Positions 53,504-62,379 of a stretch of 64,000 bases of DNA are shown piece after piece. The notes beneath the pieces were generated by a model. That model saw only the letters and a list, made by a program, of their open reading frames with translations. It was not told the DNA's origin and searched no databases. This DNA is from Streptomyces fildesensis (GTDB taxonomy: Bacteria > Actinomycetota > Actinomycetes > Streptomycetales > Streptomycetaceae): the NCBI RefSeq assembly GCF_016107395.1, contig NZ_JAAIKO010000018.1:1-64000 (forward strand). The letters are read 5' to 3'. How positions within the stretch are numbered: the first letter of the stretch is position 1; the number at the start of each line of letters is the position of its first letter. The position numbers and the translations under genes were made by a program.

Positions 53504-54976
53504 ATGATCCCCATCACGCCGCGCAGCGGCGCCGTGCTGGCGGCGTTCGCCGCCGTACTGACCCTGACCGCGGCGGACCTGCCCGGCGATCCCGCCGTAT
53601 CGACGTCGGGTCTCGGCGACCGGCTCTATCCCGACCTCGGCAATCCCGGCTACGACGTGGCCGCGTACGACCTCTCCTTCGACTATCACGGCCAGGACCG
53701 GCCGCTGGACGCCGTCACCCGCATCAAGGCCCGCGCGACGGCGCCACTGACCGGGTTCCATCTGGACTTCGCCGCCGGCACGGTCTCATCGGTGCAGGTC
53801 AACGGGCATCCGGCGGTCTACACCCGGGAGCGCGAGGAACTCGTCGTCACCCCCGAGGAGCCGGTACCGGACGGCGGCGAGCTGCTGATCGCCGTCACGC
53901 ACACCAGCGATCCGCGCGCCGCGAACACCGGCTGGGTGCGGACCGCCGACGGACTGGCGATGGCCAACCAGGCCGATGCCGCCCACAGCGTCTTCCCGTG
54001 CAACGACCATCCCTCGGACAAGGCCGCCTTCACCTTCCACGTCACGGCCCCCAAGGACCTCACCGTCATCACCAACGGCGTCCCGGACGCCGTCCCCGAG
54101 GCCGCGCCCGCGTCCGCTCTCACCTGGACGTACCGTCCCGCGAGCCCGATGGCCACCGAGCTCGCGCAGGTCTCCATCGGCCGCTCCGCCGTACTGCACC
54201 GCGCCGGTCCGCACGGGCTGGTGCTGCGCGACGTCGTCGGAGCCGCCGACCGCGACCGGCTGGAGGCCCGGCTCGCGATGACCCCCGGGCAGATCTCCTG
54301 GATGGAGGAGCAGGTCGGCCCCTACCCGTTCGAGACGTACGGGATCCTCAGCGCCGACACCACCACCGGCTTCGAGCTGGAGACCCAGACCCTCTCGCTC
54401 TTCGAGCGCCGCGTCCTGCTCGCCCCCGAGGCGCTGGCAGCCCCGCTGATGGTGCACGAGCTCGCCCACCAGTGGTTCGGCGACAGCGTCACCCCCGCGG
54501 CCTGGTCGGACCTCTGGCTCAACGAGGGCCACGCCACCTGGTACCAGTGGCTGTACAACGCGCAGAAGTACGGCGTCGGCCTCGACCAGCAGGTCCGCGC
54601 CGCCTACGAGGGCGACAACCGGGTACGGGCGGCGGACGGCCCGCCCGCCGAACCGAAGGTGCCCGAACCGGGCAAGCTCGGCATCTTCCGGAACAACGTC
54701 TACGACGGCGGGGCGCTCGCCCTGTACGCCCTGCGCCAGGAGATCGGCGCCCCCGCCTTCCAGCGCCTTGAGCGCGCCTGGGTGGCCCGTCACCAGGACG
54801 GGAACGCCTCGACGGCCGACTTCACCGCTCTCGCCTCCGAGGTCGCTGAGCGGGACCTCAGCGGCTTCCTGCACGCCTGGCTGTACGGGACCGTCACCCC
54901 GCCGATGCCCGGTCACGGCGACTGGGTCGCCGGCGCGGCCAGGGCCCGTGCGGCGACGGCGGCGAAACCCGCGTGA
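53504..54976 (+). CDS. Secreted M1-family metallo-aminopeptidase
   Basis: 490 residues from ATG 53504, with an N-terminal hydrophobic signal (GAVLAAFAAVLTLTAADL). Zinc motif HELAHQWFG (His318, His322) with Glu341 in NEGHATW gives the correct HExxH-x18-E. ETQTLS before it replaces the GAMEN exopeptidase motif. It is shorter than PepN (about 860 residues), lacking the large C-terminal superhelix, as is common for secreted Streptomyces M1 peptidases. The last codon overlaps an alternative hflX start by 4 bp. Confidence 0.88.
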   Translation: MIPITPRSGAVLAAFAAVLTLTAADLPGDPAVSTSGLGDRLYPDLGNPGYDVAAYDLSFDYHGQDRPLDAVTRIKARATAPLTGFHLDFAAGTVSSVQVNGHPAVYTREREELVVTPEEPVPDGGELLIAVTHTSDPRAANTGWVRTADGLAMANQADAAHSVFPCNDHPSDKAAFTFHVTAPKDLTVITNGVPDAVPEAAPASALTWTYRPASPMATELAQVSIGRSAVLHRAGPHGLVLRDVVGAADRDRLEARLAMTPGQISWMEEQVGPYPFETYGILSADTTTGFELETQTLSLFERRVLLAPEALAAPLMVHELAHQWFGDSVTPAAWSDLWLNEGHATWYQWLYNAQKYGVGLDQQVRAAYEGDNRVRAADGPPAEPKVPEPGKLGIFRNNVYDGGALALYALRQEIGAPAFQRLERAWVARHQDGNASTADFTALASEVAERDLSGFLHAWLYGTVTPPMPGHGDWVAGAARARAATAAKPA

Positions 54977-55056
54977 CCCCCGGCGGCGGGCGTGCGACCA
55001 TCGTTATGACGGACAACACGCCCGTCCCCATCCCAGCCGCTCGACCAAAGGATCCA

Positions 55057-56562
55057 ATGACCTCCTCTTCCTCCTCTTCAAACGACCGCCAGCGCCTCCC
55101 CGAGAGCCTTCGCGCAGACGCCCTGATGGAAGAGGACGTCGCCTGGAGCCACGAGATCGACGAAGAGCGGGACGGTGCTCAGCTCGAACGCTCCGACCGT
55201 GCCTCGCTGCGCCGCGTCGTGGGTCTGTCCACCGAGCTGGAGGACGTCACCGAGGTCGAGTACCGGCAGCTCCGTCTGGAGCGCGTCGTACTCGTCGGTG
55301 TCTGGACCTCCGGAACCGTGCACGACGCGGAGAACTCCCTCGCGGAGCTCGCCGCCCTCGCGGAGACCGCGGGCGCCCTGGTGCTCGACGGCGTGATCCA
55401 GCGCCGTGACAAGCCGGACCCGGCCACGTACATCGGCTCGGGCAAGGCGCGCGAGCTGCGGGACATCGTGCAGGAGACAGGCGCCGACACGGTCGTCTGC
55501 GACGGTGAACTCAGCCCCGGACAGCTCATCCAGCTCGAAGACGTCGTCAAGGTCAAGGTGGTCGACCGCACCGCCCTGATCCTCGACATCTTCGCCCAGC
55601 ACGCCAAGTCCCGTGAGGGCAAGGCCCAGGTCTCGCTCGCACAGATGCAGTACATGCTGCCGCGCCTGCGCGGCTGGGGTGCCTCGCTCTCCCGCCAGAT
55701 GGGCGGTGGCGGCTCCAGCGGCGGCGGGGCCGGCGGTGGTGGGGGTATGGCCACCCGCGGTCCCGGTGAGACCAAGATCGAGACCGACCGGCGCCGTATC
55801 CGCGAGAAGATGGCGAAGATGCGCCGGGAGATCGCGGAGATGAAGACCGGCCGTGACCTCAAGCGGCAGGAACGCAAGCGCAACAAGGTGCCCTCCGTCG
55901 CGATCGCCGGCTACACCAACGCGGGCAAGTCCTCGCTGCTCAACCGGCTCACCGGCGCGGGCGTGCTGGTGGAGAACACCCTGTTCGCCACCCTCGACCC
56001 GACCGTGCGCCGGGCGGAGACCCCCGGCGGCCGGCTGTACACGCTGACCGACACCGTCGGGTTCGTCCGGCACCTGCCGCACCACCTGGTCGAGGCGTTC
56101 CGCTCCACCATGGAGGAGGTCGCGGAAGCCGACCTCATCCTGCACGTGGTGGACGGCTCGCACCCGGTCCCGGAGGAGCAGCTCGCCGCCGTGCGGGACG
56201 TCTTCCGCGAGGTCGAGGCGCTCAAGGTGCGCGAGATCGTCGTCATCAACAAGGCGGACCTGGCCGACCCGCTCGTCCTGCAGCGCATGCTGCGGAACGA
56301 GAAGCACGCCATCGCGGTGTCCGCCCGCACCGGCCAGGGCATCGACGAGCTGCTCGCGCTGCTCGACGAGGAGCTGCCGCGGCCCGAGGTCGAGGTCGAC
56401 GTCCTCGTGCCGTACAGCCAGGGCGCGCTCATCGCCCGGGCGCACGCCGACGGCGAGGTGCTCTCCGAGGAGCACACCGGCGAGGGCACGCTGCTCAAGG
56501 CACGGGTGCACGAGGACCTGGCCGCCGAGTTCGCGTCCTTCGCGCTCGTCGCCAAGCACTGA
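55057..56562 (+). CDS. hflX: GTPase HflX
   Basis: 501 residues from ATG 55057 (AAGGA seven bases upstream). In-frame starts at 54973 and 55006 are less likely. N-terminal HflX domain (LAELAALAETAGALVLDGVIQRRDKPDPATYIGSGKARELRD), a Gly-rich stretch before the helical linker, then the G domain: G1 GYTNAGKSS, switch TLFATLDPTVR, DTVGFVRHLP, NKAD. HflX splits stalled or hibernating ribosomes under stress. It follows the peptidase closely, and a strong hairpin ends the unit. Confidence 0.94.
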   Translation: MTSSSSSSNDRQRLPESLRADALMEEDVAWSHEIDEERDGAQLERSDRASLRRVVGLSTELEDVTEVEYRQLRLERVVLVGVWTSGTVHDAENSLAELAALAETAGALVLDGVIQRRDKPDPATYIGSGKARELRDIVQETGADTVVCDGELSPGQLIQLEDVVKVKVVDRTALILDIFAQHAKSREGKAQVSLAQMQYMLPRLRGWGASLSRQMGGGGSSGGGAGGGGGMATRGPGETKIETDRRRIREKMAKMRREIAEMKTGRDLKRQERKRNKVPSVAIAGYTNAGKSSLLNRLTGAGVLVENTLFATLDPTVRRAETPGGRLYTLTDTVGFVRHLPHHLVEAFRSTMEEVAEADLILHVVDGSHPVPEEQLAAVRDVFREVEALKVREIVVINKADLADPLVLQRMLRNEKHAIAVSARTGQGIDELLALLDEELPRPEVEVDVLVPYSQGALIARAHADGEVLSEEHTGEGTLLKARVHEDLAAEFASFALVAKH

Positions 56563-56581
56563 CCCGTCCGCCGGAGCACCG

Positions 56582-56620
56582 ACGGAAGGGCCCGTCCCCG
56601 ATGGGGGCGGGCCCTTCCGT
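56582..56620. terminator. Bidirectional terminator between hflX and the protease gene
   Basis: ACGGAAGGGCCCG (56582-56594) pairs with CGGGCCCTTCCGT (56608-56620), and the stem extends through T-G and CCCC-GGGG for about 18 bp. It lies between convergent genes and lacks a U tract. Confidence 0.85.
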
Positions 56621-56648
56621 GTGACCTGCTACCGGCTGGACGCCGGTG

Positions 56649-57812
56649 TTACTTGAACTGCTTGCTCACCTTGTCGTACACGGCCTTCGCCTCGGCGCCC
56701 AGGTGCGGGCCCGCCAGCCAGGTAGCCGTGACCGGGCCGATCGAGGTGTTGCTGACCAGCGACACCTGATTGTTCGCCGGGTTCTTGGCGTACCAGCCGC
56801 CGCCGGACGAACCGCCGGTCATCGTGCAGCCGAGCCGGTACTCGGTCGGCTGATCGGCGAAGAGCGACAGCCGGCCGGCCTTGCCCGTGCAGTTGAACAG
56901 CCGCTGGCCGTCGAAGGGCGGCGCGGCCGGGTAGCCCCAGGCGCCGATGTTGCCCATCTTCGTCACGGACGGAGCGTTGAACCACACCGGAAGGGCGGAA
57001 CCGACCTTCTCCTCCAGCGACTTGGTGCCGCTCGCCTTGTCCGGAGTCACGTGCAGCACCGCGAAGTCGTACGGGGAGCCCTTGCCCCCGGTCTCCGCGC
57101 CGTTCGCGATCCACTGGTCGGAGGTGGCCGCGCCGTCGGCCCAGAACACGCCGAGCGGGGCGAGCTCGTCGCGCTTGGCGCCCTTCAGCTGCGCCTCGGT
57201 CCTGCCCGCGTCGTTGTACGACGGGACGAAGATGACGTTGCGGTACCAGCCGCCCGCGCCACCCGCGTGCACACAGTGGCCCGCGGTCCACACCAGGTTG
57301 GACTTGCCCGGGTGCGCCGGGTCCTGCACCACGGTGCCGGAGCAGACCATCGAGCCCTTGGGGCCGTCGAAGAAGATCTTCCCGTCGCCGGGGCCGTTCT
57401 CGTGGTACGGCGCGTCAACGGCCTTGGCCTTGTTGACCGCGGGCACCGCGTCCGTCTTGCCCTTGTCCGCCGCGACGTCGTCGGGCACCTTCTTGTCGTT
57501 CTGCTCCGCGCCCTTCATCCGGTCGTTGTCCCACAGACCGTCGATGACCGGGTTGATGAAGTCGGAGGCCTTGCGCAGCCACTGGTCCTTGTCCCAGTTC
57601 TTCCAGGCTCCGTCCTTGTACGCCTTCTTCCACTTCTCGAGGTCCCCGAGGCTGGTGGGCAGGGCGGAGGGGAGCTTCGGGCCGTCCGCGCTCGTGACCG
57701 GGGCGCTCGGCTTGGGATCCGCCTTGTCGTCGGACGGCCCGCAGGCGGTGGCCGAGACCGCGAGCAGGGCCGCGACCGCGGCGGCGGCCAGTGGCCGGCT
57801 TATGGATGGCAT
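56649..57812 (-). CDS. Lipoprotein trypsin-like serine protease
   Basis: 387 residues from ATG 57812. Signal peptide with lipobox VSATAC, then a Pro/Ser/Lys-rich stretch and a helical region (WKKAYKDGAWKNWDKDQWLRKASDF). The catalytic domain shows the triad WTAGHCV (His), SPYDFAVLHV (Asp) and MTGGSSGGGW (Ser), with paired cysteines. It is cell-surface anchored and probably processes envelope or secreted proteins. Substrate is unknown. It converges on hflX. Confidence 0.87.
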   Translation of the reverse strand: MPSISRPLAAAAVAALLAVSATACGPSDDKADPKPSAPVTSADGPKLPSALPTSLGDLEKWKKAYKDGAWKNWDKDQWLRKASDFINPVIDGLWDNDRMKGAEQNDKKVPDDVAADKGKTDAVPAVNKAKAVDAPYHENGPGDGKIFFDGPKGSMVCSGTVVQDPAHPGKSNLVWTAGHCVHAGGAGGWYRNVIFVPSYNDAGRTEAQLKGAKRDELAPLGVFWADGAATSDQWIANGAETGGKGSPYDFAVLHVTPDKASGTKSLEEKVGSALPVWFNAPSVTKMGNIGAWGYPAAPPFDGQRLFNCTGKAGRLSLFADQPTEYRLGCTMTGGSSGGGWYAKNPANNQVSLVSNTSIGPVTATWLAGPHLGAEAKAVYDKVSKQFK

Positions 57813-58005
57813 GGGTGGTGTCCCCCTGGTCGTCTAACGGCAGTTCACCCCGGCGAAGGGGCGGTCCCCCACTATGCCGGGTGCTGTGAGGGACGGTTCG
57901 CGCCGGGTCCGCGGTTCCGCCCCGAAAGATCTCCCGGCCGACCGTGATCGGACCAGGGGCGCGTCGTTAGTGCGGATGGGGGACGTCGACCGGAGGAGTG
58001 AGCAC

Positions 58006-59526
58006 GTGGCCGCCATCCAGAGCGGGCCGGACCAACTGGCCGCGTCGGCAGACGACTTCGTCGCGGGAGAGGGGATCCTGCGGCGGCAGTCGCTGCGTGA
58101 GTCCGCGGCCCGCACCTACGCCCGCTCGCTGCCCGTCGTCCCGGTCAGAGCCCGCGGGATGACGGTCGAGGGCGCCGACGGCCGCCGCTATCTGGACTGC
58201 CTGTCCGGCGCGGGGACGCTGGCGCTCGGGCACAACCACCCGGTCGTCCTGGAGGCGATCCGCGCGGTCCTGGACTCCGGGGCCCCGCTGCACGTCCTCG
58301 ATCTGGCCACGCCGGTGAAGGACGCCTTCACCACCGCCCTGTTCGAGACGCTGCCGCCGGAACTGGCCGCCCACGGGCGGGTGCAGTTCTGCGGACCGGC
58401 CGGTACGGACGCGGTCGAGGCGGCCATCAAGCTCGTCCGCAACGCCACCGGCCACGCCGGACTGCTGGCCTTCACCGGCGCCTACCACGGGATGACCGCG
58501 GCCGCGCTGGCCGCGACCGGGGACACCGCGGCGCGCGCCACGGTCGGCGAGGCCGACGCGCGGGTGACGCGGCTCCCGTACCCGTACGAGTACCGCTGCC
58601 CGTTCGGCACCGGCGGCGACCGCGGGGCGGAGCTGTCCGCCCGGTGGACCGCCAGCCTGCTGGACGACCCCAAGGGCGGCGTCCAGCCGCCCGCCGGGAT
58701 GCTGCTCGAAGTGGTGCAGGGCGAGGGCGGGGTGATCCCCGCGCCCGAGGCGTGGCTGCGCCGGATGCGGGAGATCACCGCCCGGCGCGGCATCCCGTTG
58801 ATCGTCGACGAGGTACAGACGGGCGTCGGACGCACCGGGACCTTCTGGGCCGTCGAGCAGAGCGGGATCGTGCCGGACGTGATGGTGCTCTCGAAGGCGA
58901 TCGGCGGCAGCCTCCCGCTCGCCGTCATCGTCTACCGGGAGGAGCTGGACACCTGGCGGCCCGGCGCCCACGCGGGCACCTTCCGGGGCAACCAGCTCGC
59001 CATGGCGGCGGGCGCCGTCACCCTGAAGTACGTCCGTGAGCACGGCCTGGACGTGCGGGCCGGCACCCTCGGCAGCCGGATGTCGGCCCGGCTGCGCGGA
59101 CTGGCCGCGCACCACCCGTGCATCGGCGATGTGCGGGGCCGCGGTCTGATGATCGGCCTCGAACTCGTCGACACCGAGGCAGAACCCGACGATTACGGGT
59201 CGCTGCCCGCCGCGCCCCGGCTCGCCGCCGCCGTGCAGCAGGAGGCGCTGCGGCGCGGTCTCATCATCGAACTCGGCGGCCGGCACAGCAGTGTCGTCCG
59301 GCTGCTCCCGCCGCTCACCATCACCGACGAGCAGGCCGAGGCGGTGCTCGACCGGCTCGCGGACTCGATCGCGGCGGCCGAGCGGGCGGTTTCCGGGGCT
59401 CCCGGGGCTCCCGGAGCTCCTGGGACTTCTGGGGGTTCCGGGACTGCGGGAACTCCCGGCGCTCGCGTCGGTCCTGGATTCTCCGGTGCGTCCGCGGGCG
59501 CCGGAGCGGTGGAGGAGCGCGCATGA
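58006..59526 (+). CDS. Class III PLP aminotransferase, probable 2,4-diaminobutyrate-2-oxoglutarate type
   Basis: 506 residues from GTG 58006, which has GGAGGAG seven bases upstream (58006 preferred over earlier in-frame starts). Fold type I class III motifs: FCGPAGTDAVEAAIKLVRNATG, FTGAYHGMT, LIVDEVQTGVGRTG and VLSKAIGG with PLP Lys297, then HAGTFRGNQLAMAAG. RhbA-type enzymes make L-2,4-diaminobutyrate from aspartate semialdehyde for siderophores, which fits the two IucA/IucC genes downstream. The C-terminus ends in collagen-like Gly-Ala-Pro repeats (GAPGAPGAPGTSGGSGTAG) from 9-bp DNA repeats near 59397-59465. The stop overlaps the next start by 4 bp. Confidence 0.9.
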   Translation: MAAIQSGPDQLAASADDFVAGEGILRRQSLRESAARTYARSLPVVPVRARGMTVEGADGRRYLDCLSGAGTLALGHNHPVVLEAIRAVLDSGAPLHVLDLATPVKDAFTTALFETLPPELAAHGRVQFCGPAGTDAVEAAIKLVRNATGHAGLLAFTGAYHGMTAAALAATGDTAARATVGEADARVTRLPYPYEYRCPFGTGGDRGAELSARWTASLLDDPKGGVQPPAGMLLEVVQGEGGVIPAPEAWLRRMREITARRGIPLIVDEVQTGVGRTGTFWAVEQSGIVPDVMVLSKAIGGSLPLAVIVYREELDTWRPGAHAGTFRGNQLAMAAGAVTLKYVREHGLDVRAGTLGSRMSARLRGLAAHHPCIGDVRGRGLMIGLELVDTEAEPDDYGSLPAAPRLAAAVQQEALRRGLIIELGGRHSSVVRLLPPLTITDEQAEAVLDRLADSIAAAERAVSGAPGAPGAPGTSGGSGTAGTPGARVGPGFSGASAGAGAVEERA

Positions 59527-61520
59527 CGAGCCCACAGGCGACGGCCGAGTACCCCCAGACCTCCGGGCCGACGGGCCCCACCGACACACGGAGTACCGGC
59601 ATGAGCGTATGCCCCGGCACGAACGCCGACCCTGCCGCCGACAGCACGCCGGCCCAGGCCGGCGCGGCCCAGCAGGACAGGCCGACCCTCCACGGCGGGC
59701 CGGCTCACCAGACCGGCACGGCCGTTCAGGACAGCACGGCCCTCGTACCGCCGCAGTCGCGGCGGGCGGCCCTGCCGCTGCCGGGCGAGCCCGATCCCCT
59801 CGAAGCGTCCGACGCCTACGCGGCGGCCGACGCGGCGTCGATCGAGAGCCTGCTGCGCTGCTGGGTGCGCGAGACCGCGCTCCCCGAGCCGCGGGACGGC
59901 GTGCTGCGTGTACCGCTCCCCGCCAGCGGCACCGGCTTCGACGTCCGGGTCCGGCACTGGTCAGCGACCGGGCACCACCGGTTCGGCACCGTACGGCTCG
60001 CCCTCGCCGACCAGGTGCCGCTGACCGCCGTCTGCCTGGCGGCGCTGCTGGCGCGCGAGGCCGGCACGGATCCGGCCGAGGGCGGCGACCTGATCGGCCG
60101 GGTCGCCGACTCCGCCCGCCGTACCGCCCTGTTCCTCACCGACCGGCGGGAGCGGCCCGCGGCGCCCGCCGCCACGGATCCGTTCCTCGAAGCCGAGCAG
60201 TCGCTCCTCCTCGGCCACCCGCTGCACCCCACGCCCAAGGGCAGGGAGGGGCTCTCCGAGGCGGAGTCCCGCGCCTACTCGCCGGAACTGCGCGGCTCCT
60301 TCCCGCTGCACTGGTTCGCCGTCGACCGCTCCCTGATCGCCACCGACTCGGCCTGGACCGAACGCGGCCGCGCCATTCCCGCCGAACAGCTCCTCACCGA
60401 CCTCGCAGGCCCCGGCCTCGAACTCCCCGACGGCGCCGCCGCCCTGCCCCTGCACCCATGGCAGGCCCGCGAGGTCCAGCACCGGCCCGAGGTGCGGGAA
60501 CTCTTCGAGACGGGTCAGCTGCGTGACCTCGGCCCGCTCGGCGATCCCTGGCACCCCACCTCCTCCGTGCGGACCGTGTACCGGTCCGGCGCCCCCGCGA
60601 TGCTGAAGCTCTCGCTGGCGCTGCGCATCACCAACTCCCGCCGCGAGAACCTCCGCAAGGAACTCCGGCGCGGCACCGAGGTCCACCGGCTGCTGCGCAG
60701 CGGACTCGCCGAGCAGTGGCGCGCCGCGCACCCCGGCTTCGACATCGTCCGCGACCCCGCGTGGCTCGCGGTGAACGCGCCGGGCGGAGAGCCGCTCCAG
60801 GGCCTGGACGTGGTGCTGCGGCACAACCCGTTCGGCCCCGGCGACCAGGCCCACTGCCTGGCGGGCCTCACCTCGCCGCGCCCCTGGCCGGGACAGGCCA
60901 CGCCCGCCCTGCGCTCCCGCCTGGCCGACCTCACCGGCCGCCTCGCGGCCCGGACCGGACGCCCGGCCGCGGCCGTCGCCACCGAGTGGTTCCTGCGCTA
61001 TCTGGACGCCGTCGTCCGTCCCGTCCTCTGGCTGGACGGAGAGGCGGGGATCGCCCTGGAGGCCCACCAGCAGAACACCCTCGTCCTGCTGGACGCCGAC
61101 GGCTGGCCGTTCGGCGGCCGCTACCGGGACAACCAGGGCTACTACTTCCGGGAGTCCCACCGGGCCGCCCTGGAGCGCAGGCTGCCCGGGATCGGCGCGG
61201 AGAGCGACACCTTCGTCGCGGACGCCATCGCCGACGAGCGCTTCGCCTACTACCTCGGCATCAACAACGTCCTCGGCCTGATCGGCGCGTTCGGCTGCCA
61301 GGGGCTGGCCGACGAACGCCTGCTCCTCGCCGCCTTCCGCCGGTTCCTCGGCCTGGCGGCGGCCACCGGCCGCTCCCGTCTGCCGGAACAGCTGCTCGGG
61401 GCCGCGACACTGCGCTGCAAAGCCAATCTGCTGACCCGGCTGCACGGTATGGATGAACTCGTCGGCCCGGTCGACACCCAGTCCGTCTACGTGACGATCC
61501 GCAATCCGCTGGCCGCCTGA
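59523..61520 (+). CDS. NRPS-independent siderophore synthetase (IucA/IucC family), first copy
   Basis: 665 residues from ATG 59523, overlapping the aminotransferase stop. After a low-complexity N-terminal extension of about 85 residues comes the NIS synthetase fold: LLLGHPLHPTPKGREGLSEAE, LPLHPWQAREV, SSVRTVYRSGAPAMLKLSLALRITNSRRENLRKE and EAHQQNTLVLLDADGWPFGGRYRDNQGYYFRES, ending in a FhuF-like region (GINNVLGLIGAFG). It activates a carboxylate such as citrate as an adenylate and couples it to an amine or hydroxamate. RhbC is the nearest functional analogue by operon order. Confidence 0.92.
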   Translation: MTSPQATAEYPQTSGPTGPTDTRSTGMSVCPGTNADPAADSTPAQAGAAQQDRPTLHGGPAHQTGTAVQDSTALVPPQSRRAALPLPGEPDPLEASDAYAAADAASIESLLRCWVRETALPEPRDGVLRVPLPASGTGFDVRVRHWSATGHHRFGTVRLALADQVPLTAVCLAALLAREAGTDPAEGGDLIGRVADSARRTALFLTDRRERPAAPAATDPFLEAEQSLLLGHPLHPTPKGREGLSEAESRAYSPELRGSFPLHWFAVDRSLIATDSAWTERGRAIPAEQLLTDLAGPGLELPDGAAALPLHPWQAREVQHRPEVRELFETGQLRDLGPLGDPWHPTSSVRTVYRSGAPAMLKLSLALRITNSRRENLRKELRRGTEVHRLLRSGLAEQWRAAHPGFDIVRDPAWLAVNAPGGEPLQGLDVVLRHNPFGPGDQAHCLAGLTSPRPWPGQATPALRSRLADLTGRLAARTGRPAAAVATEWFLRYLDAVVRPVLWLDGEAGIALEAHQQNTLVLLDADGWPFGGRYRDNQGYYFRESHRAALERRLPGIGAESDTFVADAIADERFAYYLGINNVLGLIGAFGCQGLADERLLLAAFRRFLGLAAATGRSRLPEQLLGAATLRCKANLLTRLHGMDELVGPVDTQSVYVTIRNPLAA

Positions 61521-61549
61521 GCGGTCCGACCGCAGGAGAGGAGGGAGCC

Positions 61550-62242
61550 GTGCTGCCGCCCGCCGACTCCAACACCGAGGACACCCTGGACCTGACACTG
61601 TCCGACGAGGTCCTCGCCCTCTTCAACGCGCCGGATCCGGCGCGGTCCGCCGGGGCTCCGGGCGCGGACGGCGGTCTGCTCGGCGGGGTCGCGGACTGGG
61701 GGCCGACGGCCACCCGGGCGGGCACCTTCCAGCTCGTTCCCGCGACCGTCGAACGCGATCTGCCGATGATCTCCGGCTGGATGAACGACCCGGCCGTCGC
61801 CGAGTTCTGGGAGCTCTCCGGAGAACCGCGGATCACCGAGCGGCATCTGCGCGGCCAGCTCGACGGCGACGGCCGCAGCGTCCCCTGCCTCGGCGTCCTG
61901 GACGGCACCCCCATGAGCTACTGGGAGATCTACCGGGCCGATCTCGACTCCGTCGCCCGCTACTACCCCTCCCGACCCCATGACACCGGGGTGCATCTGC
62001 TGATCGGTGGTGTCGACGACCGGGCCTGCGGCCTGGGAACCACCCTGCTGCGAGCCGTCGCCGACCTCGTGCTCGACCACCGGCCGGCCTGCGCGCGCGT
62101 CATCGCGGAACCCGACCTGCGCAACACCCCCTCCGTCGCCGCCTTCCTCGCCGGGGGCTTCCGGTTCTCCGCCGAGGTGGAGCTGCCCGGCAAACGGGCG
62201 GCTCTGATGATCCGCGACCGTGCCGTGAGACATCTCCTCTGA
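61550..62242 (+). CDS. GNAT acetyltransferase of siderophore type (IucB/RhbD-like)
   Basis: 230 residues from GTG 61550 with GGAGAGGAGGGA upstream. Residues 60-225 match siderophore acyltransferases: FQLVPATVERDLPMISGWMNDPAVAEFWELSG, MSYWEIYRADLDSVARYY, HLLIGGVDDRACGLGTTLLRAVADLV and RVIAEPDLRNTPSVAAFLAGGFRF. It would acetylate an N-hydroxylated diamine to a hydroxamate iron ligand. The N-terminal 50 residues are variable. Confidence 0.9.
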   Translation: MLPPADSNTEDTLDLTLSDEVLALFNAPDPARSAGAPGADGGLLGGVADWGPTATRAGTFQLVPATVERDLPMISGWMNDPAVAEFWELSGEPRITERHLRGQLDGDGRSVPCLGVLDGTPMSYWEIYRADLDSVARYYPSRPHDTGVHLLIGGVDDRACGLGTTLLRAVADLVLDHRPACARVIAEPDLRNTPSVAAFLAGGFRFSAEVELPGKRAALMIRDRAVRHLL

Positions 62243-62379
62243 CCGCCTGACCGCCTGACCGCCCGACCGCACCCTGACCGCCTGACCGCACCCTGACCTT
62301 TCTGATCTCCCGGGCCCCTTCGGGACCTCCGCCGACCCCTGTCCGCCGCCGCGCTGTCCCCCGCAGAGGAGCACCGACC

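Noticed and set aside
57813..58005. Search for an iron-regulator box before the siderophore operon
   Set aside because: No TTAGGTTAGGCT-like 19-mer could be read; only an unrelated GTTAGTG occurs.
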